From contig JAEYUE010000226.1 of assembly GCA_023433655.1 (NCBI GenBank), positions 1 to 6,396 on the forward strand: 6,396 bases of DNA, written 5' to 3'. Both the position numbers and the translations under genes were made by a program. The notes below the pieces were generated by a model. That model ran no database searches. It worked only from the letters and a program-made list of their open reading frames with translations, and had not been told where the DNA came from. Source of the DNA: Pseudomonadota bacterium (GTDB lineage Bacteria; Pseudomonadota; Alphaproteobacteria; Caulobacterales; Caulobacteraceae). Positions 1 through 6,012 of the stretch are shown here, piece by piece (within the stretch, counting starts at the first letter, position 1; each line of letters opens with the position of its first letter).

Positions 1-123
1 GTTGCCCCGAAGCTGGCGCTTCGAGCGGGATTCAAAGTCGAATTCCTCGATCTGACGGCCCTCGACGATCGCGACGCGGGTCTCCTCCGCGTGGGCGGCG
101 TCGATCAACATGGTCTTTGACAT
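1..123 (-). CDS. rne: Ribonuclease E, N-terminal fragment (cut by window edge)
   Basis: This is the 5' end of the gene for RNase E, the endoribonuclease that initiates mRNA decay, processes rRNA and scaffolds the RNA degradosome. Only the first 41 codons are present, starting at the ATG complementary to 121-123 and running off the left edge. The peptide begins MSKTMLIDAAHAEETRVAIV and continues with EEFDFES and KRQLRGN. This matches the start of alphaproteobacterial RNase E proteins, just before the S1 RNA-binding domain; that identification is recalled family knowledge. No catalytic residue falls in the window. A second in-frame ATG lies four codons in (109-111), but the MSK start fits the family better. 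Only a weak purine-rich stretch (AGAAAG) precedes the start. The gene is divergent from the amidase, with about 440 bases between them that probably include a long leader. RNase E in other bacteria controls its own mRNA through the leader, but nothing here proves that. Confidence 0.93.
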   Translation of the reverse strand, partial: MSKTMLIDAAHAEETRVAIVEGRQIEEFDFESRSKRQLRGN

Positions 124-564
124 GGAATGGTTCTTTCTGGCGCGCCCGGCCCTCTCCGCGAAGGAGGCAGGCGGCTCGCCGAATGGGATGGGGGGCCGGG
201 GCGTGCGCCGTCCCGTCGCCGCGGCGGGAGCCGGGGGCGAGGTCGGTCCGATCGGACCGGAAGGGAGCGCAGGCGGTGTGGCCCATGAAGGTTCAGTACG
301 GTCCTGGGCCCTGACGCGCCGTCTATAGGGGCGTCCCGGACCCGGTCGTCGAATCGGCGGGCAGGCCCGGCCGGCTCTCGGATCGGTGAAAGTCACGCCG
401 CGAGGAGGGCGCGTCCGGCCTGACGATGCAGGGGACGCGATCGTTCGCGAACCGCACAAGCATAGGGACGACCGGACCGAATGGGAAGCCGTGCGCGGCC
501 TTAACCCGTTGGCGATCACGTTGCGGCATTATGGGACCCAAGAAGAAAGGTGGGTCTCCGTCGC
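124..564. promoter_or_regulatory. Divergent rne/amiC intergenic region, no convincing gene
   Basis: About 440 bases separate the rne and amiC starts. Short open frames here do not resemble proteins I know and look like GC-driven chance frames. The region must hold promoters in both directions, but none matches a consensus well. For rne, the best minus-strand candidate is TTCGAC (353-348) followed about 20 bases on by TATAGA (327-322), which would leave a leader near 190 nt; the spacing is longer than ideal. For amiC, TTGGCG (509-514) and TATGGG (530-535) are only 15 bases apart. There is a perfect 16-base palindrome at 244-259, a 10-base palindrome GTTCGCGAAC at 443-452, and one GANTC site (GAATC, 351-355), the target of the Caulobacterales methylase CcrM. 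All promoter assignments here are weak inferences. Confidence 0.5.
244..259. repeat. Perfect 16-base palindrome in the rne leader region
   Basis: CGGTCCGATCGGACCG reads the same on both strands. As DNA it is a symmetric site of the kind bound by a dimeric regulator. As RNA, on the rne (minus) strand, it would fold as a 6-bp stem closed by a GATC tetraloop, about 120-135 nt upstream of the rne start codon. Nothing in the sequence decides between an operator and a leader hairpin, and in DNA this GC-rich a short palindrome may be chance. Confidence 0.4.
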
Positions 565-1779
565 ATGCGCGGACTGTCGCGTCTGAATCCGTCCGTTTGG
601 GGCGCTCGCGAGCGGTTGGTCGCCGCCGTGGGCCTGATCGTGTTCGCCATCGCCCTGCTGGCGGCGGGGCGCGGCCTCGCCTCCGGCGCGGCGGGGGAAA
701 TTCTGCGCGTCCGCTTCGGCGGCGATGCGGAGCGCACCCGGGTGGTGATCGACATGGACGCCTCCGCCCGCGGCCAGGTGATCCGGGCCGGGGACGACGG
801 TCAGGTGGTCCTGAGCCTTGCGGGGGTCAGCCCGCCCGAGGGCCGCACCGGCCGCGGCCAGGGGCTGGTGCGCGACTTCCGCGTAGCCGGCGCCGGAGCC
901 GCCGCACGCGTGGAGCTGGACCTTGCGAGCAGCGCCGAGATCGAGCGCCGCTTCCTGCTGCCGCCCGGCGACGGGATCGGCCACTACCGCTACGTCATCG
1001 ATCTGAAGGCCACCGGGCGGGCCCCGGCGCGCCGGGCCGAGCGCCGGGCCGAGCCGCGGCCGGCGGAGAAGCCGCTGATCTACATCGACGCCGGCCACGG
1101 CGGCCGCGACCCCGGGGCGATGGGCGCGGACTCCCGCGAAAGCGCCGTCACCCTGGCGGCGGCCCAGGCCCTGAAGGCCGAGCTGGAGCGCACCGGCCGC
1201 TATCGCGTGCGCCTGACCCGCGATAGCGACGCCTATGTCGATCTCTACCGGCGGGTGGCCATCGCCCGCCAGGCCGACGCCGACCTGTTCATCAGCCTGC
1301 ACGCCGACGCCGGGGCCGACCCCGCCACGCGCGGGGCCAGCGTCTACACCTTGTCGGAACAGGGCGCCGGCCGGGCGGTGCGCGAGTTCACCCGCGGCGA
1401 GAACTGGCAGCGCAGCCTGAACCTGCCGGGGCGCGACGCCTCGGTCGACCGCATCCTGCTGGACATGACCCAGAGGGCCACCCAGAACCGCTCGGCGCGG
1501 CTGGCGCGGACCCTGCTGGGGGAACTGGAGGGCGCCGACCACCCGCTGCTGCGGCGCAGCCATCGCGACGCCGGCCTGGCCGTGCTGTTGGCCCCGGACG
1601 TGCCGGCGGTGCTGCTGGAGATGGGCTTCATCACCAATCCCGAGGACGAGCGCCTGCTGACCGACGCCCGCGCCCGCCGGCGCATGATGCGCGCCGTGGC
1701 CGAGGGCATCGACCGCTATTTCCGCGAGCCGGAGGCCGGGCTGCAGATGGCCTCGGCCGGCGGGGCGGGTCAGCCCTGA
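565..1779 (+). CDS. amiC: Periplasmic N-acetylmuramoyl-L-alanine amidase (AMIN + Amidase_3)
   Basis: This 404-residue zinc amidase cleaves the bond between N-acetylmuramic acid and the peptide stem of peptidoglycan in the periplasm, a step needed for daughter-cell separation. A hydrophobic export segment spans about residues 18-40 (LVAAVGLIVFAIALLAAG), with a plausible signal peptidase site near ASGAAG. Residues about 45-147 look like an AMIN targeting domain. An Arg/Ala/Pro-rich linker (150-168) leads into the Amidase_3 domain (170-387). Expected zinc ligands are H178 (in DAGHGG), E192 (RESAV) and H246 (SLHAD), with the catalytic glutamate E352 in LLEMGF; all are present. A GTG at 550 would add five residues, but the purine-rich AAGAAAGGTGG (543-553) would then overlap or touch the start, so I prefer ATG 565. 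The gene is divergent from rne and convergent with the lipoprotein gene. The exact paralogue name (AmiC versus AmiA/B-like) is inferred from the neighbours. Confidence 0.92.
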   Translation: MRGLSRLNPSVWGARERLVAAVGLIVFAIALLAAGRGLASGAAGEILRVRFGGDAERTRVVIDMDASARGQVIRAGDDGQVVLSLAGVSPPEGRTGRGQGLVRDFRVAGAGAAARVELDLASSAEIERRFLLPPGDGIGHYRYVIDLKATGRAPARRAERRAEPRPAEKPLIYIDAGHGGRDPGAMGADSRESAVTLAAAQALKAELERTGRYRVRLTRDSDAYVDLYRRVAIARQADADLFISLHADAGADPATRGASVYTLSEQGAGRAVREFTRGENWQRSLNLPGRDASVDRILLDMTQRATQNRSARLARTLLGELEGADHPLLRRSHRDAGLAVLLAPDVPAVLLEMGFITNPEDERLLTDARARRRMMRAVAEGIDRYFREPEAGLQMASAGGAGQP

Positions 1780-1819
1780 GGACCGGTCGGCGCGGCGGAT
1801 CGCGCTGCGGCGAGACAAA

Positions 1820-1848
1820 GGGACCGCCGACGTCTCCGCCGGCGGCCC
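1820..1848. terminator. Stem-loop between convergent genes, possible bidirectional terminator
   Basis: GGG-A-CCGCCG (1820-1829) can pair with CGGCGG-CCC (1840-1848), giving a 9-bp GC stem with one bulged A and a 10-base loop. It sits between the amiC stop at 1779 and the lipoprotein stop at 1877, where a shared terminator is expected. The tails are poor for intrinsic termination: AGTTTCGG on the plus strand and TCCCTTTGTC on the minus strand. It may therefore act weakly, with Rho, or only as a 3' stabilising hairpin. Confidence 0.45.
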
Positions 1849-1876
1849 AGTTTCGGGAGAAGATCTGCGTCGGGAT

Positions 1877-2506
1877 TCAGGCGCCGTAATCGGGACGCCT
1901 GATGGTGGGCCCCAGACGGTCGATGACCTCCCGGGCCTCGAACACCCGGCCGTCGCCCGAGGGGCGCGGGCCGCGGGACATGACGATCTCCGCCGTGGCT
2001 TCCCAGTGCTCCACGGTGCGCATGTCGAGGCGCGAGGCCCAGAACGGGTCGCCGACCCACGGATCCCAGGTCCGCCAGCCGTACGGACGCCCGTAGTAGC
2101 GCCACGACGGCCGCCAGTAGGGGTAGGCGGAGCCGTACCAGGGGTCGTAGCGCTCCCGGACGATCTCCCGCTCGGTCTCGCGGTCGACCACCCGGAACCA
2201 GTCATAGCCCTGCTGCAGGGTCAGCTCGGCCGAGCGGTACAGGAGATAGCCCTCGACGGTGTCCCGGCTGGTGAAGGCGTCGCCGGCGAAGGTCACCCGG
2301 TAGCGGTCCTGGGAGAGCCGCACCTCGGAATAGCCTTCCGAACCATGGACTCCGGCCGGATGGTACGGACCGTAGGTCGCGCAGCCCGCGAGGGCCAGGG
2401 CGGCCGCGGCGCAGAGAACTGCGCCGAAGCCGCGTCGGGAGAGGGAGGCCCGAGGTGTCGTCTGCATCAATCGGGACGATCGGCTGCGAGGCTCTGGATC
2501 AAGCAT
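1877..2506 (-). CDS. Caulobacterales-type envelope lipoprotein, aromatic-rich
   Basis: This encodes a 209-residue predicted lipoprotein of unknown function. The lipobox LAGC puts the lipidated cysteine at residue 42, after a hydrophobic stretch (28-40). The body (YSEVRLSQDRYRVTFAG, then EGYLLYRSAELTLQQGYDWF) resembles what I remember as the CC0125/CC1285 family lipoproteins of Caulobacter relatives; I could not search to confirm this. Residues 120-156 are strikingly aromatic: 15 of 37 are W, Y or F, including seven tryptophans. A twin-arginine-like SRRGFG (23-28) precedes the hydrophobic core. The first ATG (2506-2504) has a good Shine-Dalgarno, GGGGAG, seven bases upstream. A later ATG at 2467 would give a more usual 29-residue signal but lacks such a site. 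The gene converges on amiC and is divergent from the exonuclease, so it is probably transcribed alone. Its role is unknown. Confidence 0.82.
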   Translation of the reverse strand: MLDPEPRSRSSRLMQTTPRASLSRRGFGAVLCAAAALALAGCATYGPYHPAGVHGSEGYSEVRLSQDRYRVTFAGDAFTSRDTVEGYLLYRSAELTLQQGYDWFRVVDRETEREIVRERYDPWYGSAYPYWRPSWRYYGRPYGWRTWDPWVGDPFWASRLDMRTVEHWEATAEIVMSRGPRPSGDGRVFEAREVIDRLGPTIRRPDYGA

Positions 2507-2513
2507 GTGGGAA

Positions 2514-2519
2514 CTCCCC
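2514..2519 (-). promoter_or_regulatory. Ribosome binding site that selects the lipoprotein start
   Basis: On the minus strand GGGGAG lies seven bases before the ATG at 2506-2504. No comparable purine-rich site precedes the alternative in-frame ATG at 2467-2465. This supports the longer signal sequence, including residues 1-13. Confidence 0.55.
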
Positions 2520-2649
2520 GTCTGTGGCCGCTCGCTTGCGGTGTGGCTTCATTCTGCGGGCGGCGGCGGGGATCGCCTTGATCTGGATCATCGGGCCGGC
2601 GGCGGGCCAGGGCCTCCCGTTCCCGCCCGAATGGTCCTATCTCCCGTCC

Positions 2650-3366
2650 ATGCGTCTGCGTGTCGTCGATCTGGAAACCACGGGTGGAGACCGGTCCGCC
2701 GAGATCATCGAGGTGGGGGTGGTCGACGTGACGCCGGACGGCGCGGGGGGATGGCGGGCGGCGCCGCCGGTGGCGCGGCTGTTCCGGCCGCGCGGGGAGA
2801 TTTCGGTGCACGCCATGGCGGTGCATCACCTGACGCCCGAGGACTTCTGCGCCGACGATCCGCACTGCGACGAATACCGGCTGCGCGAGATTCTGATGGC
2901 CGAGCCGGCGGACGTCATGGTGGCCCACAGCGCGCGCTTCGAACGCGGCTTCATCGCCGATACGGCCACCGGCGGCCTGCCGTGGATCTGCACGGTCCGG
3001 GCCTCGAAGCAGGTCTGGCCGCAGGCGCCGGGGCATTCGAACCAGGTGCTGCGCTACTGGCGCGGGCTGAGGCTGGACCCGGCCCTGGCCAATCCGGCGC
3101 ACCGGGCCGGGCCGGACGCCTGGGTGACGGCCCATATCCTGATCGACCTGTTGAAGGAGGCCAGCGTCGAGCAGATGCTGGAATGGACCCGCGAGCCGCG
3201 GCGGCTGGAGCGCATCCCCTTCGGCAAGCACCGGGGCCGGGCCTGGGCCGAGGCGCCGGAGGATTACCTGCGCTGGATGGCGGGGCAGGGCGAGATGGAC
3301 GCCGATGTCGTGGCCGCGGCGCGACAGGAGCTCGAGCGGCGGGCCGGGGTTGCGGCGGCGCCCTAG
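2650..3366 (+). CDS. Exodeoxyribonuclease X-like DEDDh 3'-5' exonuclease
   Basis: This 238-residue protein matches the architecture of E. coli exonuclease X (about 220 residues): an N-terminal DEDDh exonuclease fold followed by a short FGKYRGK-type C-terminal module. Such enzymes remove nucleotides from DNA 3' ends in mismatch and damage repair in the cytoplasm. Exo I is DLETTG with D7 and E9. The region HAMAVHHLTPE (54-64) parallels ExoX's QAMAIHRITE. Exo II is AHSARFERGF (92-101), where ExoX has HNASFDRR. PWICTVRASKQVWP (111-124) and HRAGPDAWVTAHILIDLL (151-168, with H151 and D156 as Exo III) follow. IPFGKHRGR (189-197) and DYLRWM (205-210) form the C-terminal module. I chose ATG 2650 because homologues begin directly with Exo I, but no Shine-Dalgarno precedes it. 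CCTATCTC (2636-2643) sits where a -10 element would for a leaderless transcript. The frame is open upstream to at least 2455. The substrate is inferred from the family. Confidence 0.85.
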   Translation: MRLRVVDLETTGGDRSAEIIEVGVVDVTPDGAGGWRAAPPVARLFRPRGEISVHAMAVHHLTPEDFCADDPHCDEYRLREILMAEPADVMVAHSARFERGFIADTATGGLPWICTVRASKQVWPQAPGHSNQVLRYWRGLRLDPALANPAHRAGPDAWVTAHILIDLLKEASVEQMLEWTREPRRLERIPFGKHRGRAWAEAPEDYLRWMAGQGEMDADVVAAARQELERRAGVAAAP

Positions 3367-3392
3367 CGGCGCGGCGCGACGCGGGCTAAACC
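3364..3392 (+). promoter_or_regulatory. Candidate mrcA promoter overlapping the exonuclease stop
   Basis: GCTAAACC (3385-3392) matches seven of eight positions of the Caulobacter housekeeping -10 consensus GCTANAWC as I recall it. The -35 is weak: TAGCGG (3364-3369), 17 bases before TAAACC. Transcription would start near 3400, leaving a leader of about 22 nt for mrcA. mrcA could therefore be expressed independently of the exonuclease gene, although read-through across the 55-base gap is also possible. Confidence 0.35.
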
Positions 3393-3414
3393 AGCCGTCC
3401 GGGCGCGTCCTTTC

Positions 3415-3418
3415 GGAG
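3415..3418 (+). promoter_or_regulatory. mrcA ribosome binding site with ambiguous start choice
   Basis: GGAG (3415-3418) is the only good Shine-Dalgarno near the mrcA start. It is only three bases from the ATG at 3422 but six from the adjacent in-frame GTG at 3425, so by spacing the GTG is the better start. The two choices differ by one residue. Confidence 0.5.
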
Positions 3419-3421
3419 TAG

Positions 3422-5845
3422 ATGGTGAAGATTGCCGAACGCTGGTTCGTGATAGCGGGCGTCGGCCTGCTGGCCGCGATCGCGCTGGCGGGAATGGTGG
3501 TGGCGATCTACGCCGCCTGGCTGTTCCACGCCCTGCCGGACGCCTCGGAACTGGCCGATTACCGGCCCGCGACGGCCACGCGCGTCTACGCCGGCGACGG
3601 CACGCTGATTGGCGAGTTTTCGGACGAACGGCGCATCTATGTGTCGTACGAACAGATCCCCGAGCCGGTGGTGCAGGCCTTTCTGGCCGCGGAAGACCGC
3701 AACTTCTTCAGCCACGGCGGGGTCGACGTGACCGGCCTGGGCCGGGCCATGCTGAAGAACGTGTTCAACGCCGCGACCGGGCGGCGGCTGGAGGGCGGTT
3801 CGACCATCACCCAGCAGGTCGCCAAGAACGTGTTGCTGACCAACGAGACCAGCATCAACCGCAAGGTCAAGGAAGCCATCCTCGCCAACCGGCTGGAGGC
3901 GACCCTGACCAAGCCGCAGATCCTCGAACTGTATCTGAACGAGATCTACCTGGGCTACCGCTCGTACGGGGTGGCGGCCGCGGCCTACAACTATTTCGGC
4001 AAGTCGCTGGAGCAGCTGACGCCGGACGAGGCGGCCTATCTGGCGGCCCTGCCCAAGGGGCCGAACAACTATCATCCGAAGCGCTACCCCGAGGCGGCGA
4101 AGAACCGCCGCGACTGGGTGCTGGGCGAAATGGCCGAGAGCGGCTTCATCACCGAGCAGCAGCTGGCGACGGCCCTGGCCCGGCCGCTGGCGACCCAGGA
4201 CGCGCCGCGCCGCGCCCAGTACGCGGACGCCGACTTCTTCGTCGAGGAGGCCCGCCGTCGGGCCATCCGCCAGTTCGGCGAGGAGGAGATCAATCGCGGC
4301 GGATACTATATGCGGACGACGCTGGACCCGGAGCTGCAGTCGGCGGCGCGGGACGCCCTGATGAAGGGGCTGGAGCGCTACGACCGGCGGCACGGCTGGC
4401 GCGGTCCGTGGGGCACGACCGACTTCGCCGATGGCTGGCAGGAGAAGGCGCTGGAGCAGACGCGGCCGCCGGAGCGGCGCGCCTGGCGCGCGGCGGCGGT
4501 GGAGAGCGTCTCGGGCAACAATGTGCGGGTGCGCACGGCGGCGGACGGCTCGACCGGGACGCTGCTGGGCGAGGACGCCGCCTGGGCCAACGCCAATCGT
4601 CCCCTGAAGCGCGGCGATCTGATCTTCGTCGAACGCAGCGGCGGCCAGTACGCCCTGAAGCAGGTGCCGGCGGTGAACGGGGCGCTGGTGGCGATCGAGC
4701 CGCACTCGGGCCGGGTGCTGGCCATGGTCGGCGGCTATTCCTACGCCCTGTCGAGCTTCAACCGCGCCACCCAGGCCGAACGGCAGCCCGGCTCGGCCTT
4801 CAAGCCGATCGTCTATGCGGCGGCGCTGGAGGGCGACTACACCCCCGCCTCGATCGTGCTGGACGCGCCGATCAGCTTCGCCGGCGGGCCCGGCGGAACG
4901 CGCTGGAGCCCCGAGAACTACAGCCGCGAGTACTACGGCCCGCAGACGCTGCGGCGCGGACTCGAGCTGTCGCGCAACGTGATGACCGTCCGCCTGGCCC
5001 AGGCCGTCGGCATGAACAACGTCGTCGACCTGGCGAAGAAGATGGGGGTGTCGGACAAGCTGCAGCCCAACCTGTCGGTGTCGCTGGGGGCAGGCGAGAC
5101 CACGCCGTACCGGCTGACCGCCGCCTACGCCGCCTTCGTCAATGGCGGGCGCAAGGTCGATCCCTATCTGATCGAGGTCGTGCAGAACCGGAACGGGGAG
5201 ACCATCTTCCGCGCCGACGACCGCGCCTGCCGCGGCTGCGACCGGCCGTTCAGCGGCCAGGAGTCGCCGCGGCTGGAGCCGCGCGGCGAGCAGGTCATCG
5301 ATCCGATCACCGCCTACCAGATCAGCTCGATGCTGGAGGGCGTCGTGCAGCGCGGCACCGCCGCCAGCGCCCGCGGCCTCGGCCGGTGGGTCGGCGGCAA
5401 GACCGGCACCACCAATGAGTACCGCTCGGCGTGGTTCGTCGGCTTCTCGTCGGACATCGTCGTCGGCGTGTTCATCGGCTTCGACGACAACCGGCCGCTG
5501 GGCTCGGGCGAGACCGGGGCGACCGGCCCGGTGCCGGTGTTCAACGATTTCATGCAGGTGGCGCTGAGGAAGCGGCCGGCCCGGCCCTTCGTGCGGCCCA
5601 GAAACGCCGTGTTCCGCACCGTCAACGGCATCGAGGAGGCCTTCCGCCCCGGCACCGAGCGCCGCCGCGAGGAGGAGGCCCCGCGGCCGCAGGTCCCGAC
5701 GGGGCCGCAGAACTACAACGACATCCTGCGCCGCGAGCGCGAGGAGGCGGCCGGCCTGACGCCGACCACTCCGACCGCCCCGCCGCCGACGACCCCGCCG
5801 CCGGCCAAGAAGGAGCCGGCGGAGGATCTGAGCGGGCTTTATTAG
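3422..5845 (+). CDS. mrcA: Penicillin-binding protein 1A, bifunctional transglycosylase/transpeptidase
   Basis: This 807-residue class A PBP polymerises lipid II into glycan strands and cross-links peptide stems on the outer face of the inner membrane. After a short cytoplasmic tail, one membrane segment spans about residues 9-34. The GT51 transglycosylase domain (about 55-230) carries EDRNFF with catalytic E91, EGGSTITQQ (124-132), RKVKEAILANRLE (147-159) and LYLNEIYLG (170-178). Residues about 325-415 fit the OB-like insert of PBP1A. The transpeptidase domain (about 420-690) has SAFK with nucleophile S458 and K461, SRN at 517-519 and KTGTT at 660-664, so both active sites look intact. A CxxC pair (C603, C606) lies in a periplasmic loop. 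The tail (about 745-807) is charged and then Pro/Thr-rich. Length is normal for alphaproteobacterial PBP1A. ATG 3422 is used here; GTG 3425 is nearly equivalent. mrcA lies between the exonuclease gene and prfB on the same strand. Confidence 0.96.
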   Translation: MVKIAERWFVIAGVGLLAAIALAGMVVAIYAAWLFHALPDASELADYRPATATRVYAGDGTLIGEFSDERRIYVSYEQIPEPVVQAFLAAEDRNFFSHGGVDVTGLGRAMLKNVFNAATGRRLEGGSTITQQVAKNVLLTNETSINRKVKEAILANRLEATLTKPQILELYLNEIYLGYRSYGVAAAAYNYFGKSLEQLTPDEAAYLAALPKGPNNYHPKRYPEAAKNRRDWVLGEMAESGFITEQQLATALARPLATQDAPRRAQYADADFFVEEARRRAIRQFGEEEINRGGYYMRTTLDPELQSAARDALMKGLERYDRRHGWRGPWGTTDFADGWQEKALEQTRPPERRAWRAAAVESVSGNNVRVRTAADGSTGTLLGEDAAWANANRPLKRGDLIFVERSGGQYALKQVPAVNGALVAIEPHSGRVLAMVGGYSYALSSFNRATQAERQPGSAFKPIVYAAALEGDYTPASIVLDAPISFAGGPGGTRWSPENYSREYYGPQTLRRGLELSRNVMTVRLAQAVGMNNVVDLAKKMGVSDKLQPNLSVSLGAGETTPYRLTAAYAAFVNGGRKVDPYLIEVVQNRNGETIFRADDRACRGCDRPFSGQESPRLEPRGEQVIDPITAYQISSMLEGVVQRGTAASARGLGRWVGGKTGTTNEYRSAWFVGFSSDIVVGVFIGFDDNRPLGSGETGATGPVPVFNDFMQVALRKRPARPFVRPRNAVFRTVNGIEEAFRPGTERRREEEAPRPQVPTGPQNYNDILRREREEAAGLTPTTPTAPPPTTPPPAKKEPAEDLSGLY

Positions 5846-5846
5846 A

Positions 5847-5962
5847 GGCAGCAGGCAGCAGGCAACAGGGACGACGGTGCACCGGGCGCTGCTGCCTTCA
5901 TGCATCCGCGGCTGTTCCGGGCCCGACTCGCCCCTGCCGCCTGTTGCCTGTTGCCTGCTGCC
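5847..5962. repeat. Long inverted repeat of 7-base units between mrcA and prfB
   Basis: One base after the mrcA stop, 5847-5869 consists of three 7-base units (GGCAGCA, GGCAGCA, GGCAACA) plus GG. At 5940-5962 the reverse complement recurs as CC-TGTTGCC-TGTTGCC-TGCTGCC with a single difference in 23 positions. In RNA that difference becomes a G-U pair, so all 23 positions can pair around a 70-base loop. A related unit, TGCCGCC, lies just before the right arm. Inside the loop CTGCTGCC (5889-5896) can pair instead with the first eight bases of the left arm, giving a competing small hairpin. No T-run follows that would make a standard terminator. It could be a 3' stabiliser for mrcA mRNA, a Rho-type end signal, or a copy of a dispersed genomic repeat. 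Confidence 0.8.
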
Positions 5963-5980
5963 CGTCTCTTCCCCTATGTC
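5951..5980 (+). promoter_or_regulatory. Candidate prfB promoter
   Basis: TTGCCT (5951-5956) and TATGTC (5975-5980, within CCTATGTC) are 18 bases apart. They fit five of six -35 positions and six of eight -10 positions of the Caulobacter housekeeping consensus as recalled. Initiation would fall near 5987, about 25 nt before the prfB ATG. The -35 lies within the right arm of the inverted repeat, so a cruciform or a repeat-binding protein could affect it. This is inferred from motif match only. Confidence 0.35.
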
Positions 5981-6012
5981 CGCGCCTCACCTTTTGATCG
6001 CCGGAGAATGCG

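Noticed and set aside
443..452. GTTCGCGAAC as a LexA (SOS) box
   Set aside because: The alphaproteobacterial SOS box is a direct repeat GTTC-N7-GTTC, not this inverted arrangement, and neither adjacent gene is an SOS gene.
501..515. TTAACCC as a CtrA binding site upstream of amiC
   Set aside because: The full CtrA site needs TTAA-N7-TTAA; the second half here is GCGA. Only a half-site is present.
426..1226. A plus-strand frame of 266 codons overlapping the amiC start
   Set aside because: The product is dominated by Arg, Gly and Pro, and the amidase in the other frame has conserved zinc ligands.
529..2205. A 558-codon open frame antisense to amiC and running into the lipoprotein gene
   Set aside because: It is a compositional shadow. 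It lacks recognisable motifs and conflicts with two well-supported genes.
3386..5905. An 839-codon open frame antisense to mrcA
   Set aside because: It mirrors mrcA almost completely. High GC at third codon positions suppresses stop codons on the opposite strand, and the translation is repetitive in Arg, Ala, Gly and Leu with no recognisable domain, while mrcA carries every PBP1A motif.
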